This document shows, one piece after another, positions 45,042 through 54,604 of a DNA stretch of 64,000 nucleotides. The stretch's first letter is position 1; each line of letters starts with the position of its first letter. The DNA comes from JAYFRE01 sp034926235 (GTDB lineage: Bacteria > Pseudomonadota > Alphaproteobacteria > Rhodospirillales > Magnetospirillaceae), in contig JAYFRE010000124.1 of NCBI GenBank assembly GCA_034926235.1, positions 15,807 to 79,806 on the forward strand. Reading direction: 5' to 3'. The notes beneath the pieces are model-generated. The model did no database searches, was not told the origin of the DNA, and saw nothing but the letters and a program-made list of their open reading frames with translations. A program made the position numbers and the translations under genes.

Positions 45042-47494
45042 GAGCGGGACTCCTGTTCGGTCTGAGGAATGGGCGTCGGGAAGGTCGGGAGAAGGTCGAC
45101 CGCCCAGCCGACATCGCGGGCGCGAAGCCAGGCGGCGAGAAAGCCGTCGCGACCGTGCTCGGCGACGATCTGCGCGATGCGTGTCTGGTCGGATTGGGCG
45201 GAGGCGGCGCAGAGCGCGAGGCCGATTTCCGACAAGCCCAGCTCGAACAGGCGATTGCCGCGCCGCGACTGGCAGTAATAGTCACGCTTGGGGACGGCAC
45301 GGGCAAGGATTTCGATCTGCCGGTCGTTGAGACCGAAGCGGCGATAGATGGCGGTGATCTGCGGCTCGATCGCGCGTTCGTTCGGCAGCAAGAGCCGCGT
45401 CGGGCAGCTTTCGATGATGGCCGGCGCGATCGACGAATTGTCGATATCGGACAGCGACTGCGTGGCGAAGATGACGCTGGCGTTCTTCTTGCGCAGCGTC
45501 TTCAACCATTCGCGGAGCTGACCGGCAAACCCTTCGTCGTCGAGCGCGAGCCAGCCCTCGTCGATGATGAGCAAGGTCGGTCGCCCGTCGAGCCGGTCGC
45601 CGATGCGGTGGAAGAGATATGCGAGCACGGCGGGGGCCGCCCCGGTGCCGACCAGCCCCTCGATCTCGAACGCCTGCACGTCCGCCGCGCCCAGATGCTC
45701 AGCCTCGGCGTCGAGCAGACGGCCATAAGGGCCGCCGACGCAATAGGGTCGAAGGGCTTGTTTCAGGTCGTTGGATTGCAGCAGCACCGACAGGCCGGTG
45801 ATGGTGCGTTCCCCGACCGGCGCGGTGCTGAGCGATGTCAGCGCCGTCCAGAGATATTCCTTCACCTCCGGCGTGATCGCGATGCCTTCGCGCATCAGGA
45901 TCGCGACGATCCAGTCGGCCGCCCAGGCGCGCTCATAGGTGTCGTCGATCCGGGCGAGCGGCTGGAGCGAGACGGAGAACTCGTCGCCCTCGGTCAGCCC
46001 GCCGCCCAGGTCGTGCCAGTCGCCGCCCATGGCGAGCGCGGCGGCGCGGATCGAACCGCCGAAGTCGAAGGCGAAGACCTGGGCTTGGTCGTAGCGGCGG
46101 AACTGCAAGGCCATGAGCGCCAGCAGGACCGACTTGCCCGCGCCGGTCGGGCCGACGACGAGCGTGTGGCCGACATCCCCGACATGGAGGGAAAACCGGA
46201 ACGGGGTCGAGCCTTCGGCCTTGCCGTAGAGCAAGGGCGGAGCGTCGAAATGCTCGTCCCGTTCCGGCCCCGCCCACACCGCCGACAGCGGGATCATGTG
46301 GGCGAGGTTGAGCGTGGAGATAGGCGGTTGCCGGACGTTGGCATAGGCATGACCGGGTAGACTGCCGAGCCAGGCATCCACCGCATTGACCGTCTCGACC
46401 ATGGCGGTGAAATCGCGGCCCTGGATGACCTTTTCGGCGAGGCGCAGTTTCTCGTCGGCGATGCGGGGATCGGCATCCCACACCACGATCGTCGCGGTGA
46501 CATAGGCCATGCCCGCCGCGTCGGCCCCTAGCTCCTGCAAGGCCATGTCGGCATCGGCGGCCTTGTTGGCGGCATCCGTATCGACGAGTGCCGACGCCTC
46601 GTTCGTCATCACCTCCTTCAGAATCGCGGCGATCGACTTGCGCTTGGCGAACCATTGCCGCCTGATCCTGGTCAGCAGCTTGGTCGCGTCGGTCTTGTCG
46701 AGCAGGATCGCGCGCGTGCTCCAGCGATACGGAAAGGCCAGCCGGTTTAAATCGTCGAGCAGGCCGGGCGTCGTCGCGGTCGGGAAGCCGATGATGGTGA
46801 GGACGCGGAGATGCCGGTCACCGAGGCGCGGCTCCAGCCCGCCGGTGAGCGGCTGGTCGGTGAGCAGCGCGTCGAGATAGACGGGCGTTTCGGGGACGCG
46901 GACGCGATGCAGGTTGGTTGAAACCGTCGAGTGCAGATAGGTCAGCGTCTCGGGGTCATCGAGCCACCGGCATTCCGGCATGAAGCCGTCGAGCAGCGCC
47001 AGCACGCGGTCGGTGCGGTCGATGAAACCGCGCATTACCTCATGCGGATCGACGCCGTTTCGTTCGCGGCCCTCGTACAGCCATGTCTCGGCGCGGGCGG
47101 CGTCCTCGGCTGGGGGCAGGTAGAGGAAGGTCAGGAAGTAGCCCGACACGAAATGCGCGCCGGCTTCCTCGAACGCAGCCTTGCGTTCCTCGTCCACCAA
47201 GCCGGAAGCCGGATCGGGAAACTGGCTCGCGGGATAGGTGGCGGCTTCGCAACGCTGCGCCTCGACGAAGATGCTCCAGCCGGAGCCGAGACGGCGAAAG
47301 GCGTTGTTGATCCGGCCGGCGACGCCGACCAGCTCGGCCGCGACAGCAGAGTCCAAGTCTGGGCCGCGAAACGTCGCGGTGCGCTGGAACGAGCCGTCCT
47401 TGTTCACGACGACGCCGGGGCCGACCAGAGCGGCCCAAGGCAGGAAGTCGGCAAGGCGCGTGGCGGTGCGGCGATACTCAGTGAGGTTCATCAT
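45038..47494 (-). CDS. trbE: Conjugal transfer ATPase TrbE (VirB4 family)
   Basis: Large hexameric ATPase that powers pilus assembly and transfer. From ATG 47494 (MMNLTEYRRTATRLADF), preceded by GAGGGG, the product has 818 residues. An N-terminal CagE/TrbE domain (about 150-400) precedes a RecA-like ATPase domain with Walker A GPTGAGKS near 443-450 and Walker B LLIIDEGWLALDDEG near 625. The open frame continues 116 codons upstream over trbD but out of its frame, so that part is discarded. Confidence 0.96.
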   Translation of the reverse strand: MMNLTEYRRTATRLADFLPWAALVGPGVVVNKDGSFQRTATFRGPDLDSAVAAELVGVAGRINNAFRRLGSGWSIFVEAQRCEAATYPASQFPDPASGLVDEERKAAFEEAGAHFVSGYFLTFLYLPPAEDAARAETWLYEGRERNGVDPHEVMRGFIDRTDRVLALLDGFMPECRWLDDPETLTYLHSTVSTNLHRVRVPETPVYLDALLTDQPLTGGLEPRLGDRHLRVLTIIGFPTATTPGLLDDLNRLAFPYRWSTRAILLDKTDATKLLTRIRRQWFAKRKSIAAILKEVMTNEASALVDTDAANKAADADMALQELGADAAGMAYVTATIVVWDADPRIADEKLRLAEKVIQGRDFTAMVETVNAVDAWLGSLPGHAYANVRQPPISTLNLAHMIPLSAVWAGPERDEHFDAPPLLYGKAEGSTPFRFSLHVGDVGHTLVVGPTGAGKSVLLALMALQFRRYDQAQVFAFDFGGSIRAAALAMGGDWHDLGGGLTEGDEFSVSLQPLARIDDTYERAWAADWIVAILMREGIAITPEVKEYLWTALTSLSTAPVGERTITGLSVLLQSNDLKQALRPYCVGGPYGRLLDAEAEHLGAADVQAFEIEGLVGTGAAPAVLAYLFHRIGDRLDGRPTLLIIDEGWLALDDEGFAGQLREWLKTLRKKNASVIFATQSLSDIDNSSIAPAIIESCPTRLLLPNERAIEPQITAIYRRFGLNDRQIEILARAVPKRDYYCQSRRGNRLFELGLSEIGLALCAASAQSDQTRIAQIVAEHGRDGFLAAWLRARDVGWAVDLLPTFPTPIPQTEQESRS

Positions 47495-47505
47495 GGCCGC
47501 GCCCC

Positions 47506-47784
47506 TCAAACCGACAGATGATCGGGGACGCGCAGATGCCGCCGCCCGACCTCGACGAATTGCGGATCGCGCTTGGCGGCCCAGACCGCCGCGACATGGC
47601 CGATCGCCCAGATGACGAGGCCGACCAGCCAGAGGCGAAGGCCAAGGCCCACCGCTCCGGCCAGCGTCCCGTTGAGGATGGCGATGGAGCGCGGCGCGCC
47701 GCCGAGCAAGATATGCTCGGTCAGCGCGCGATGGACGGGCACGGTGAAGCCCGGCACGTCCAGTTGCTCGAAGGCGACCGCCAT
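47506..47784 (-). CDS. trbD: Conjugal transfer protein TrbD (VirB3 family)
   Basis: Small inner-membrane protein of 92 residues. It begins MAVAFEQLDVPGFTVPVHRA, the TrbD signature, with hydrophobic segments at about 37-77. Its start shares one base with the trbC stop and it precedes trbE by 11 bases. The much longer upstream frame overlaps trbC and is not real. Confidence 0.93.
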   Translation of the reverse strand: MAVAFEQLDVPGFTVPVHRALTEHILLGGAPRSIAILNGTLAGAVGLGLRLWLVGLVIWAIGHVAAVWAAKRDPQFVEVGRRHLRVPDHLSV

Positions 47785-48116
47785 CAGACCAGCGCCCCGC
47801 CGCCGAACGAGAAGAACGACAGGAAGAAGCTCGACGCGGCAAAGGCGATCGACAGGCCGAACACGATCTGGATCAGCTTGCGGAAACCGCCCGACGTGTC
47901 GCCGAAGGCGAGCGCCAGGCCGGTGGCGATGATGATGATGACGGCGACGATCTTGGCGACCGGCCCCTCGATGGATTCGAGAATTTTCTGGAGCGGCGCT
48001 TCCCACGGCATCGACGAGCCGGAGGCATGGGCGGCCGGGACCATGACGAGGTTGATTGTGGCGAAAACGACCGCCGACGCGGCATGGCGACGGGCGCGCG
48101 TGAGGGTACGGATCAT
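47784..48116 (-). CDS. trbC: Conjugal transfer pilin TrbC (VirB2 family)
   Basis: Major pilin precursor of the conjugative pilus, 110 residues. A signal peptide ends near PAAHASG (about 27-32) and two hydrophobic helices follow (about 52-72 and 83-105) around GDTSGGFRKL. In P-type systems TrbC is cyclised by the TraF peptidase encoded at the other end of the element. It overlaps trbB by four bases. Confidence 0.94.
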   Translation of the reverse strand: MIRTLTRARRHAASAVVFATINLVMVPAAHASGSSMPWEAPLQKILESIEGPVAKIVAVIIIIATGLALAFGDTSGGFRKLIQIVFGLSIAFAASSFFLSFFSFGGGALV

Positions 48117-49096
48117 GAGGGTTCTCCTGTTCTGTTGGGGGTGGCTGAGGTGACGCGGTAATCCCCGTCCGGGCCGAGACCTTCGACGCGGGCGAGTTCG
48201 GTGAGCCGGCGCGCGGCACCGCGACCGGCGAGCACGGCCACGAGATCGATCGTCTCGGCGATCAGCGCGCGCGGGACGGTGACGACGGCTTCCTGGATGA
48301 GCTGTTCGAGGCGGCGCAGCGCGCCGATGCCGCTCCCGGCGTGGATGGTGCCGATGCCGCCGGGATGCCCGGTGCCCCAGGCTTTGAGCAGGTCGAGGGC
48401 TTCGCTCCCGCGCACCTCGCCGATCGGGATGCGATCGGGGCGCAGGCGAAGCGAGGATCGGACGAGATCGGAAAGCGTGGCGACGCCCTCCTTGGTCCGC
48501 ATGGAGACGAGGTTCGGCGCGGCGCATTGCAGCTCGCGCGTATCTTCGATGATGACGACGCGATCCGACGTGCGCGCGACTTCGGCCAGCAGCGCGTTGG
48601 TCAGCGTGGTCTTGCCGGTCGAGGTGCCGCCCGCGACGAGGATGTTGGCGCGGTCAGCGACGGCGCGGCGCAGGATGCCCGCCTGTTCGGCCGACATGAT
48701 GCCAGCGGCGACGTAATCGTCGAGCGTGAACACCGCGACGGCGGGCTTGCGAATAGCGAAGGCCGGTGCCGCGACGACGGGCGGCAACAGCCCCTCGAAC
48801 CGCTCCCCCGTCTCGGGCAGCTCGGCCGAGACACGCGGCGACCGCGCATGAACCTCAGCGCCGACATGGTGCGCGACCAGCCGGACGATGCGTTCACCAT
48901 CGGCGGCCGACAGCATTTCTGCCGTATCGGCCAGCCCTTCGGACAGGCGGTCGATCCAGATGCGCCCGTCCGGGTTCAGCATCACCTCGACGACGGCCGG
49001 GTCTTCGAGAAACCGTGCGATGGCGGGGCCGAGCGCGGTGCGCAGCATCCGCGCGCCACGCTGGATCGCTTCCGGTTTCTGATGTGATGTGGTCAT
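48113..49096 (-). CDS. trbB: Conjugal transfer ATPase TrbB (VirB11 family)
   Basis: Hexameric secretion ATPase, 327 residues. It has an N-terminal domain, Walker A GGTSTGKT (156-163), the Asp box ([12 protein letters not shown]), the His box (GGIGTIHAG) and Walker B-like [15 protein letters not shown]. It is the first gene of the trb operon. The start lies 146 bases after the copG stop, a gap that contains a terminator-like hairpin and one copy of a 24-bp repeat. Confidence 0.96.
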   Translation of the reverse strand: MTTSHQKPEAIQRGARMLRTALGPAIARFLEDPAVVEVMLNPDGRIWIDRLSEGLADTAEMLSAADGERIVRLVAHHVGAEVHARSPRVSAELPETGERFEGLLPPVVAAPAFAIRKPAVAVFTLDDYVAAGIMSAEQAGILRRAVADRANILVAGGTSTGKTTLTNALLAEVARTSDRVVIIEDTRELQCAAPNLVSMRTKEGVATLSDLVRSSLRLRPDRIPIGEVRGSEALDLLKAWGTGHPGGIGTIHAGSGIGALRRLEQLIQEAVVTVPRALIAETIDLVAVLAGRGAARRLTELARVEGLGPDGDYRVTSATPNRTGEPS

Positions 49097-49159
49097 GGCG
49101 GCTCCGTTTCCTCACGGAGCGCGCAACAGATGGTCCCCGGATCGGGGTCGATTAAAAGA

Positions 49160-49173
49160 GCCTGAAATCAGGC
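49160..49173 (-). terminator. Short hairpin followed by T-run (end of traG-copG unit)
   Basis: GCCTGA (49160-49165) and TCAGGC (49168-49173) can pair; read on the minus strand the hairpin is followed by TCTTTTAAT. Its position between copG and trbB suggests a weak terminator before the trb promoter. Confidence 0.45.
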
Positions 49174-49214
49174 ATGTTCAACAAGTATCGAAACGCTTGC
49201 GGGGAACGGCGGCC

Positions 49215-49238
49215 ATCGGCGGCGAATAGGATGGGTTG
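49215..49238. repeat. 24-bp exact direct repeat, copy 1
   Basis: Begins ATCGGCGGCGAATAGGATGG and ends GTTG. Located upstream of trbB, just past the copG stop. An identical copy lies at 51791-51814, upstream of traG, in the same orientation. Confidence 0.9.
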
Positions 49239-49243
49239 AACAT

Positions 49244-49702
49244 TCAGGCGGGATCACCAGTCGGCTTTGCATCCGTATCTGCATCTCCTTCGAACGACTC
49301 GACATCGCGCGACAGTTCTTTGAGGAACCTGTCGCCGGTCGCCAAACGCTTGCCGAGCGTCTGCATGAAACCCTTGTAGCGTTCATTGCCCTTGGCGCGG
49401 GCGGCGGCCTTTCCAGAGTCCGGCACTGGCGGCGTGGTGGTCAGCCAGAAATGGACGAACAGCGAGACAGCCTCGCCGAGCACGGCCAGGTCTTCGTCGA
49501 TGCCGTCGATCTGGCGCCCGAGCTTGTCTAGGCGGCGCGACATGGCCGCTTCAAGCCGCTCGGTCGTATCGCCCGACAGGAAGGACGCGACGGCCGCCTC
49601 GACGATGGTGGATTTCGAGACGTTGCGCCGGAGCGCCAGCGCCTCGACCTGTTTCAGCAAGGCCGGATCGAAATAGACGTTCATGCGGGTGCGCGTGGTC
49701 AT
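49244..49702 (-). CDS. CopG-family (ribbon-helix-helix) protein
   Basis: A 152-residue protein with an N-terminal ribbon-helix-helix (TRMNVYFDPALLKQVEALA then NVSKSTIVEAAVASFL, about 4-45) and a helical C-terminal part. The ATG at 49702 has GAGGGGG just upstream. It follows traG by 11 bases and is the usual companion of traG in these elements. It probably regulates transfer genes or assists DNA processing; candidate targets include the 24-bp repeats on either side of the unit. Confidence 0.85.
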   Translation of the reverse strand: MTTRTRMNVYFDPALLKQVEALALRRNVSKSTIVEAAVASFLSGDTTERLEAAMSRRLDKLGRQIDGIDEDLAVLGEAVSLFVHFWLTTTPPVPDSGKAAARAKGNERYKGFMQTLGKRLATGDRFLKELSRDVESFEGDADTDAKPTGDPA

Positions 49703-49713
49703 CAGCGTCCCCC

Positions 49714-51693
49714 TCAAAGCTCGATGCCGTCGCCGGGGTCGAGCGAAGCTTGCCGCGCAGACATCCGCATCCGGGCGCGCATGGCCCTGGCCTTCGCAGC
49801 GTCAACGTCGGGTTCTTCGTCGAAAAGATCGAACTCCTGCGCGAGCGATGGCGGCGGCGCGACAATTTCCTCATGCTCGGGCAATTCCGGCTCGCAGCGG
49901 ATACCGGCATTGGCGGGATCGCCGCCCATGTCGTTGGCGGTCGGCGGCGCTGTATGGCTCCCCGCCACGGCGATACGGCCGGTCCAGTCATCGGTCGGGA
50001 CGATGCTCGCCGCCGCCAGTTTCGGCGGGGTCAGGATGCGCTCCTGCAAGCGCGCGTCCTCGAAATAGCGCGCCTTCGTGGCGCGGATCGGCGGCGTGCC
50101 AGCGACCATGACGATTTCGTCGGTCGGCGGGAGCTGCATGATCTCGCCCGGCGTCAGCAACGGTCGCGCCGTCTCCTGGCGCGATACCATGAGATGCCCC
50201 AGCCATGGCGAAAGCCGGTGGCCGGCATAGTTGGTGGAATCGCGCATTTCCGTCGCCGTGCCGAGTGCGTCCGACACACGCTTGGCCGTGCGCTCGTCGT
50301 TCGTGGCGAAGCTGACGCGGACATGGCAGTTGTCGAGAATCGCGTTGTTCGGCCCGTAGGCCCGCTCGATCTGGTTGAGGCTCTGCGCGATCAGGAATGA
50401 TTTGAGGCCATAGCCCGCCATGAAGGCGAGCGCGGATTCGAAGAAGTCGAGCCGGCCGAGCGCCGGAAACTCGTCCAGCATCAACAACAGGCGATGCCGC
50501 TTGCCCGATGTCTTCAGTTCCTCGGTCAGCCGGCGGCCGATCTGGTTGAGGATCAGGCGAATGAGCGGCTTGGTGCGGTTGATGTCGGACGGCGGCACGA
50601 CGAGATACAGGCTCACGGGCCGTTTGCCGCCGACAAGATCGTTGATGCGCCAGTCGCAGCGCGCGGTGACGCGGGCGACGACGGGATCGCGATAGAGACC
50701 GAGAAACGACATGGCGGTCGAGAGCACGCCAGAGCGCTCATTGTCGGACTTGTTCAGCAGCTCGCGGGCCGACGAGGCGATGACCGGATGCACGCCGGCT
50801 TCGCCCAGATGCGGCGTGTCCATCATCGCGCGCAAGGTCGCCTCGACCGGACGGCGCGGATCGGACAGGAAGTTGGCGACGCCGGCCAGGGTCTTGTCCG
50901 GCTCGGCATAGAGGACGTGCAGGATCGCACCGACAAGCAGGCTGTGGCTCGTCTTTTCCCAATGGTTGCGCTTGTCGAGACTGCCTTCGGGATCGACCAG
51001 GATATCCGCGATGTTCTGTACGTCGCGGACTTCCCATTCGCCCTGCCGCACCTCCAGCAGTGGATTGTACGCGGACGATCCGGCATTGGTCGGATCGAAC
51101 AGCAGCACGCGGCCATGCTTCGCGCGGAAGCCTGCCGTCAGCGTCCAATTCTCGCCCTTGATGTCGTGAACGATCGCCGATCCGGGCCAGGTCAGCAGCG
51201 TCGGCACGACGAGGCCGACGCCCTTGCCACTACGGGTCGGCGCGAAGCACAACACATGCTCCGGCCCGTCATGGCACAGATAGTCGCGCTCATACCGGCC
51301 GAGCACGACGCCATCGGGATCGAGCAGGCCAGCGGCGCGAATTTCCTTGTCGTCGGCCCAGCGTGCCGAACCATAGGTCGCCACGTTGCGGGTCTCGCGC
51401 GCCCGGATGATCGACAGGGTGATGGCAGCAACGATGGCGATGAAGCCGCCCGACGCGGCGATGAACGCCCCCTCGGTGAAGATCGTGGGCGCATAGGCGT
51501 CGTAGGAAAACCACCACCAGAAGAAGATGGGCGGATGGTAGATCGGCCAGCCGGCCAGCTCGAACCACGGACGGCCGAGCTGCGGCTGAAATCCGAGCCG
51601 CCATGCGGTCCATTGCGTCGCCGCCCAGGTGGTCATCACGACGATGGCGACGACGACGGCAATTTGACCCCAAAGTATTCGGCCTCCACGCAT
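49714..51693 (-). CDS. traG: Conjugal transfer coupling protein TraG (VirD4 family)
   Basis: Inner-membrane ATPase that links the relaxase-DNA complex to the secretion channel. From ATG 51693, with GGGAG upstream, it has 659 residues, two N-terminal TM helices (about 8-28 and 75-95), Walker A APTRSGKG (151-158) and Walker B LLLMLDEFPALG (about 405-416). An ATG 18 bases upstream is an alternative. The tail is acidic. It is co-transcribed with copG. Confidence 0.96.
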   Translation of the reverse strand: MRGGRILWGQIAVVVAIVVMTTWAATQWTAWRLGFQPQLGRPWFELAGWPIYHPPIFFWWWFSYDAYAPTIFTEGAFIAASGGFIAIVAAITLSIIRARETRNVATYGSARWADDKEIRAAGLLDPDGVVLGRYERDYLCHDGPEHVLCFAPTRSGKGVGLVVPTLLTWPGSAIVHDIKGENWTLTAGFRAKHGRVLLFDPTNAGSSAYNPLLEVRQGEWEVRDVQNIADILVDPEGSLDKRNHWEKTSHSLLVGAILHVLYAEPDKTLAGVANFLSDPRRPVEATLRAMMDTPHLGEAGVHPVIASSARELLNKSDNERSGVLSTAMSFLGLYRDPVVARVTARCDWRINDLVGGKRPVSLYLVVPPSDINRTKPLIRLILNQIGRRLTEELKTSGKRHRLLLMLDEFPALGRLDFFESALAFMAGYGLKSFLIAQSLNQIERAYGPNNAILDNCHVRVSFATNDERTAKRVSDALGTATEMRDSTNYAGHRLSPWLGHLMVSRQETARPLLTPGEIMQLPPTDEIVMVAGTPPIRATKARYFEDARLQERILTPPKLAAASIVPTDDWTGRIAVAGSHTAPPTANDMGGDPANAGIRCEPELPEHEEIVAPPPSLAQEFDLFDEEPDVDAAKARAMRARMRMSARQASLDPGDGIEL

Positions 51694-51790
51694 ACAGGCT
51701 CCCATCGGCAATAATATCGGACCCGATCAGAGAATGGGCGTTTTTGCGAGAGGCAACAGGCAATGTAAGCTGGGAGAGCTGCCGGATACT

Positions 51791-51814
51791 ATCGGCGGCG
51801 AATAGGATGGGTTG
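51791..51814. repeat. 24-bp exact direct repeat, copy 2
   Basis: Identical in sequence and orientation to 49215-49238. It lies between the LysR stop (51830) and the traG start, about 98 bases before the traG ATG. The flanks of the two copies differ, so this is a conserved short site rather than a duplicated segment. Confidence 0.9.
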
Positions 51815-51829
51815 CCGCCCTTCCGATGT

Positions 51830-52786
51830 TTATGCGGATTGGATTGTCCGGTTCATCTCGCCCGCCAGCGCGAACAGGTTTCGGAGGGCGGCGCTGTGGT
51901 TATGTGGCGACCATATCGCCGAGAAGACGATCGGCACCGGCTCGTCGATGATCGGCAGTAACACGATGCCTGCTGTCGGGAACAAGCCGCTCGCTGCGCC
52001 AAGAAGCGTGACCCCGAAGCCCTGTGCGACCATGGAAAGCAACGTGCCGCGCTCCACCTCGAAACGCCGGATAGCGGGTTGCGACCAGCGGCCGGCGAGG
52101 CGCAGCACGATATGGTCATGAACTTGCGGGCCGGTGCCTCCGTGACGGACGAGGAATTGTTCGGCGGCGAGATCGTCCCAAGTGACGCCGAGTTGGCCCG
52201 CAAGCCGATGATGAGCCGGCAGCGCGACCATCAGCGGTTCGGTCCAGACCGGCCGTGAATGGCAGTCGGGCAGTTCGAACGCGCCGACCACGAACGCCAC
52301 GTCGATCTTGCACGCTCGAATCTGCACGACCGCATCGCGCGCCGTCGATTCGGTCATTTCGACGGCAATGCAGGGATGAGCTGTACGGTAGCTGGCCAGA
52401 AGCTTGTCGAGAAAGCTGCCGGCGATCAGGCCATGGACGCCGATGCGCAGACGGCCCCACTCTCCGGCTGCCGTCATGCCGGCAGTCTTTACGGCATGGT
52501 CGAGTTGATCGATGCCTGCCGCGACCTGTTCGACAAAAAGGCGTCCGGCTTCTGTCAGTCGGACGCCGCGCGTGTTGCGATCGAATAGGACGATGCCAAG
52601 ATCCTGTTCTAACATCTTGATCCGCGTGCTGACGCTCGACTGACTGGTGCCGAGCGCCTGCGCCGCACGATGAAAGCTGAGATATTCCGCAACCGCGAGC
52701 GTCTGAACGAGTGCCAGCATCGGGATACGCCCGTCCGATAATTCGGGCGGCTGCCGTGCTTGAGCATCCTTCAAGCGCCGCCGCAT
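51830..52786 (-). CDS. LysR-family transcriptional regulator
   Basis: A 318-residue regulator with an N-terminal winged HTH at about 23-82 (LVQTLAVAEYLSFHRAAQALGTSQSSVSTRI) and a C-terminal LysR substrate-binding domain. It starts five bases before the DUF815 ATPase stop, so EamA-ATPase-LysR look like one operon. It lies directly upstream of traG and could control it or the cargo genes. A truncated related gene occurs at about 55500. Confidence 0.9.
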   Translation of the reverse strand: MRRRLKDAQARQPPELSDGRIPMLALVQTLAVAEYLSFHRAAQALGTSQSSVSTRIKMLEQDLGIVLFDRNTRGVRLTEAGRLFVEQVAAGIDQLDHAVKTAGMTAAGEWGRLRIGVHGLIAGSFLDKLLASYRTAHPCIAVEMTESTARDAVVQIRACKIDVAFVVGAFELPDCHSRPVWTEPLMVALPAHHRLAGQLGVTWDDLAAEQFLVRHGGTGPQVHDHIVLRLAGRWSQPAIRRFEVERGTLLSMVAQGFGVTLLGAASGLFPTAGIVLLPIIDEPVPIVFSAIWSPHNHSAALRNLFALAGEMNRTIQSA

Positions 52787-52790
52787 CCGC

Positions 52791-53678
52791 TCAACCGATC
52801 ATCTCAAGGTCGAAAGACTTCGCGGGCAGGCTTTGAATGAATTGCCATGCTGTACGGCCGGATCGAGAGCCACGCTGCATCGCCCATTCGAGCGCGCGGC
52901 GTTTCAATTCATCCGGCTCCCATGCGAAGCCGAGATGTTCAGCATAACCGAAAACCATGTCGAGATAGCCATCTTGATCGACATTATGAAACCCGAGCCA
53001 CAAGCCAAAACGATCCGAAAGCGATACCTTTTCTTCGACCGCTTCGCCGGGGTTGATGGCCGTCGCTTGCTCATTTTCGATCATGTCGCGGGCGAGCAAA
53101 TGCCGCCGGTTGGACGTGGCGTAGAAGATCACATTTTCCGGTCGTCCGGCGATTCCGCCATCGAGGACCGCCTTTAGCGATTTGTAGGCGGCATCCCCTG
53201 TGTCGAATGAAAGATCGTCGCAGAACAGGATGAAGCGCCGTTCCTTGGTCGCTTCGAGCAATGCCAGCAATTCAGGGAGCGTGCCGATATCCTCTCGCTG
53301 GATTTCAATCAGCGCGACCGGGGTATCCGTCTCGGCGAACTCTTGATTCACGGCTGCATGAACCGCCTTGACCAAGGAAGATTTGCCTGTTCCGCGTGCG
53401 CCCCATAGCAAGGCGTTGTTCGCCGGCTCTCCAAGCGCGAAGCGCCGCGTGTTGTCGAGTAGAACTTCTCGCTGGCTGTCTACCCGCTTGAGAAGTTCAA
53501 TTTCGATCCTTGAAATGCGTGTGACAGGTTTCAGCCGTGTCTCCGCTGCGGACCACAAATATCCTTCCGCGATCTTCTCAAGGCCCGACGAGCGAGCGGG
53601 CGGCGCGAGACGTTCCAGCGCTTCCGCAATCCTCAGCAGAACGTCCCGGTTTCCATATTCAGCCCGAACATCGTCCAT
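52791..53678 (-). CDS. DUF815-family AAA ATPase
   Basis: A 295-residue ATPase with Walker A GARGTGKSS (93-101), Walker B FILFCDDLSFD (about 147-157) and a late sensor segment (ENVIFYATSNRRHLL). DUF815 ATPases are usually chromosomal with unknown function; here the gene is on a conjugative element. The start at 53678 fits the family length; a longer frame to 54557 overlaps the EamA gene and is discarded. It is six bases downstream of the EamA stop. Confidence 0.85.
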   Translation of the reverse strand: MDDVRAEYGNRDVLLRIAEALERLAPPARSSGLEKIAEGYLWSAAETRLKPVTRISRIEIELLKRVDSQREVLLDNTRRFALGEPANNALLWGARGTGKSSLVKAVHAAVNQEFAETDTPVALIEIQREDIGTLPELLALLEATKERRFILFCDDLSFDTGDAAYKSLKAVLDGGIAGRPENVIFYATSNRRHLLARDMIENEQATAINPGEAVEEKVSLSDRFGLWLGFHNVDQDGYLDMVFGYAEHLGFAWEPDELKRRALEWAMQRGSRSGRTAWQFIQSLPAKSFDLEMIG

Positions 53679-53683
53679 TTTCG

Positions 53684-54604
53684 TCAATCCACTATCTCGG
53701 GAACGATATCGGGCGCACCCCGCAGCGGGCGCCGGAACATTTCGGCACAGGCTACGCCTGCCAGAGCAATGCCGCCGCCGATCACATGGTAGGCCCGGAC
53801 AGGCTCTCCGAGCAGGATGATGGCGCCGATGGCCGTCAGAACCGGCAGCAGATACATGAAAAGCGCGCAGCGGTTCGGCCCAAGGATATGGACGCCACGG
53901 ACCCAAAAGAACGGGAGCACAACCGACGCGAGCCCACCGGCATAGGCGATCAGCGGCAACGTCTCCGCGTTCAACGAACGCATCGGCGCGGGTGTCGCCA
54001 GAAAAGCGGGGAACATGATCGCCAAAGCGCAAAGCGCCTGCATATAGGTGGACTGCCAACCTGTGACCGGCAGATTCCAGCGCTTCAGCAACACGCCATA
54101 GAGTGCATAGACGATGGCGGCCATGAGCATCAGCGGATCGCCAAGATGCACGCCGTTTCGCAACAGCGCGGCGGGATCGCCGGCGCTGATCAGATAGACG
54201 AGACCGACAAGCGACAGAATGCCGCCGCCAACCATTCCTATGGTGGGGGTGTCTTTCAGGAGGACAGCGCTCAGTGCCACGGTGAGCAACGGCGTCAACG
54301 CTGTGAACACCGCCATGTTCGTCGCCGTCGTCGTTTCGGCGGCCAGATATGAGAGGCTTTGGAACAGGCACATGGCCAGAAAGCCAAGAACCGCGAACTG
54401 GCCAAGATGAGGCCAAATGACGGAGCGGTTTCGCCATGAAGGAACGGCAACGAACGTGCTCATCAGAAGCACCGCAAGCACCAGGCGATAGAATGTGATC
54501 GCTTCCGGCCCGATCGTATGAGCGGACATTCTCGAAACGATCACGTTTCCAGACCATAAGACGATGGCGAAGAAGGGGTATATATAGGCGAATTTGCTGT
54601 TCAT
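53684..54604 (-). CDS. EamA/DMT-family transporter
   Basis: A 306-residue membrane protein with about ten hydrophobic helices arranged as two EamA repeats (about 8-140 and 155-290), typical of drug/metabolite exporters such as RhtA- and YdcZ-like proteins. It diverges from the AraC-type regulator, which is a common way to control exporters. The substrate is unknown. It probably is co-transcribed with the ATPase and LysR genes. Confidence 0.9.
   Translation of the reverse strand: MNSKFAYIYPFFAIVLWSGNVIVSRMSAHTIGPEAITFYRLVLAVLLMSTFVAVPSWRNRSVIWPHLGQFAVLGFLAMCLFQSLSYLAAETTTATNMAVFTALTPLLTVALSAVLLKDTPTIGMVGGGILSLVGLVYLISAGDPAALLRNGVHLGDPLMLMAAIVYALYGVLLKRWNLPVTGWQSTYMQALCALAIMFPAFLATPAPMRSLNAETLPLIAYAGGLASVVLPFFWVRGVHILGPNRCALFMYLLPVLTAIGAIILLGEPVRAYHVIGGGIALAGVACAEMFRRPLRGAPDIVPEIVD

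Noticed and set aside
43629..45065. 478-codon plus-strand frame over trbL-trbJ
   Set aside because: Opposite-strand artefact of GC-biased codons; the trb genes on the minus strand have clear family motifs.
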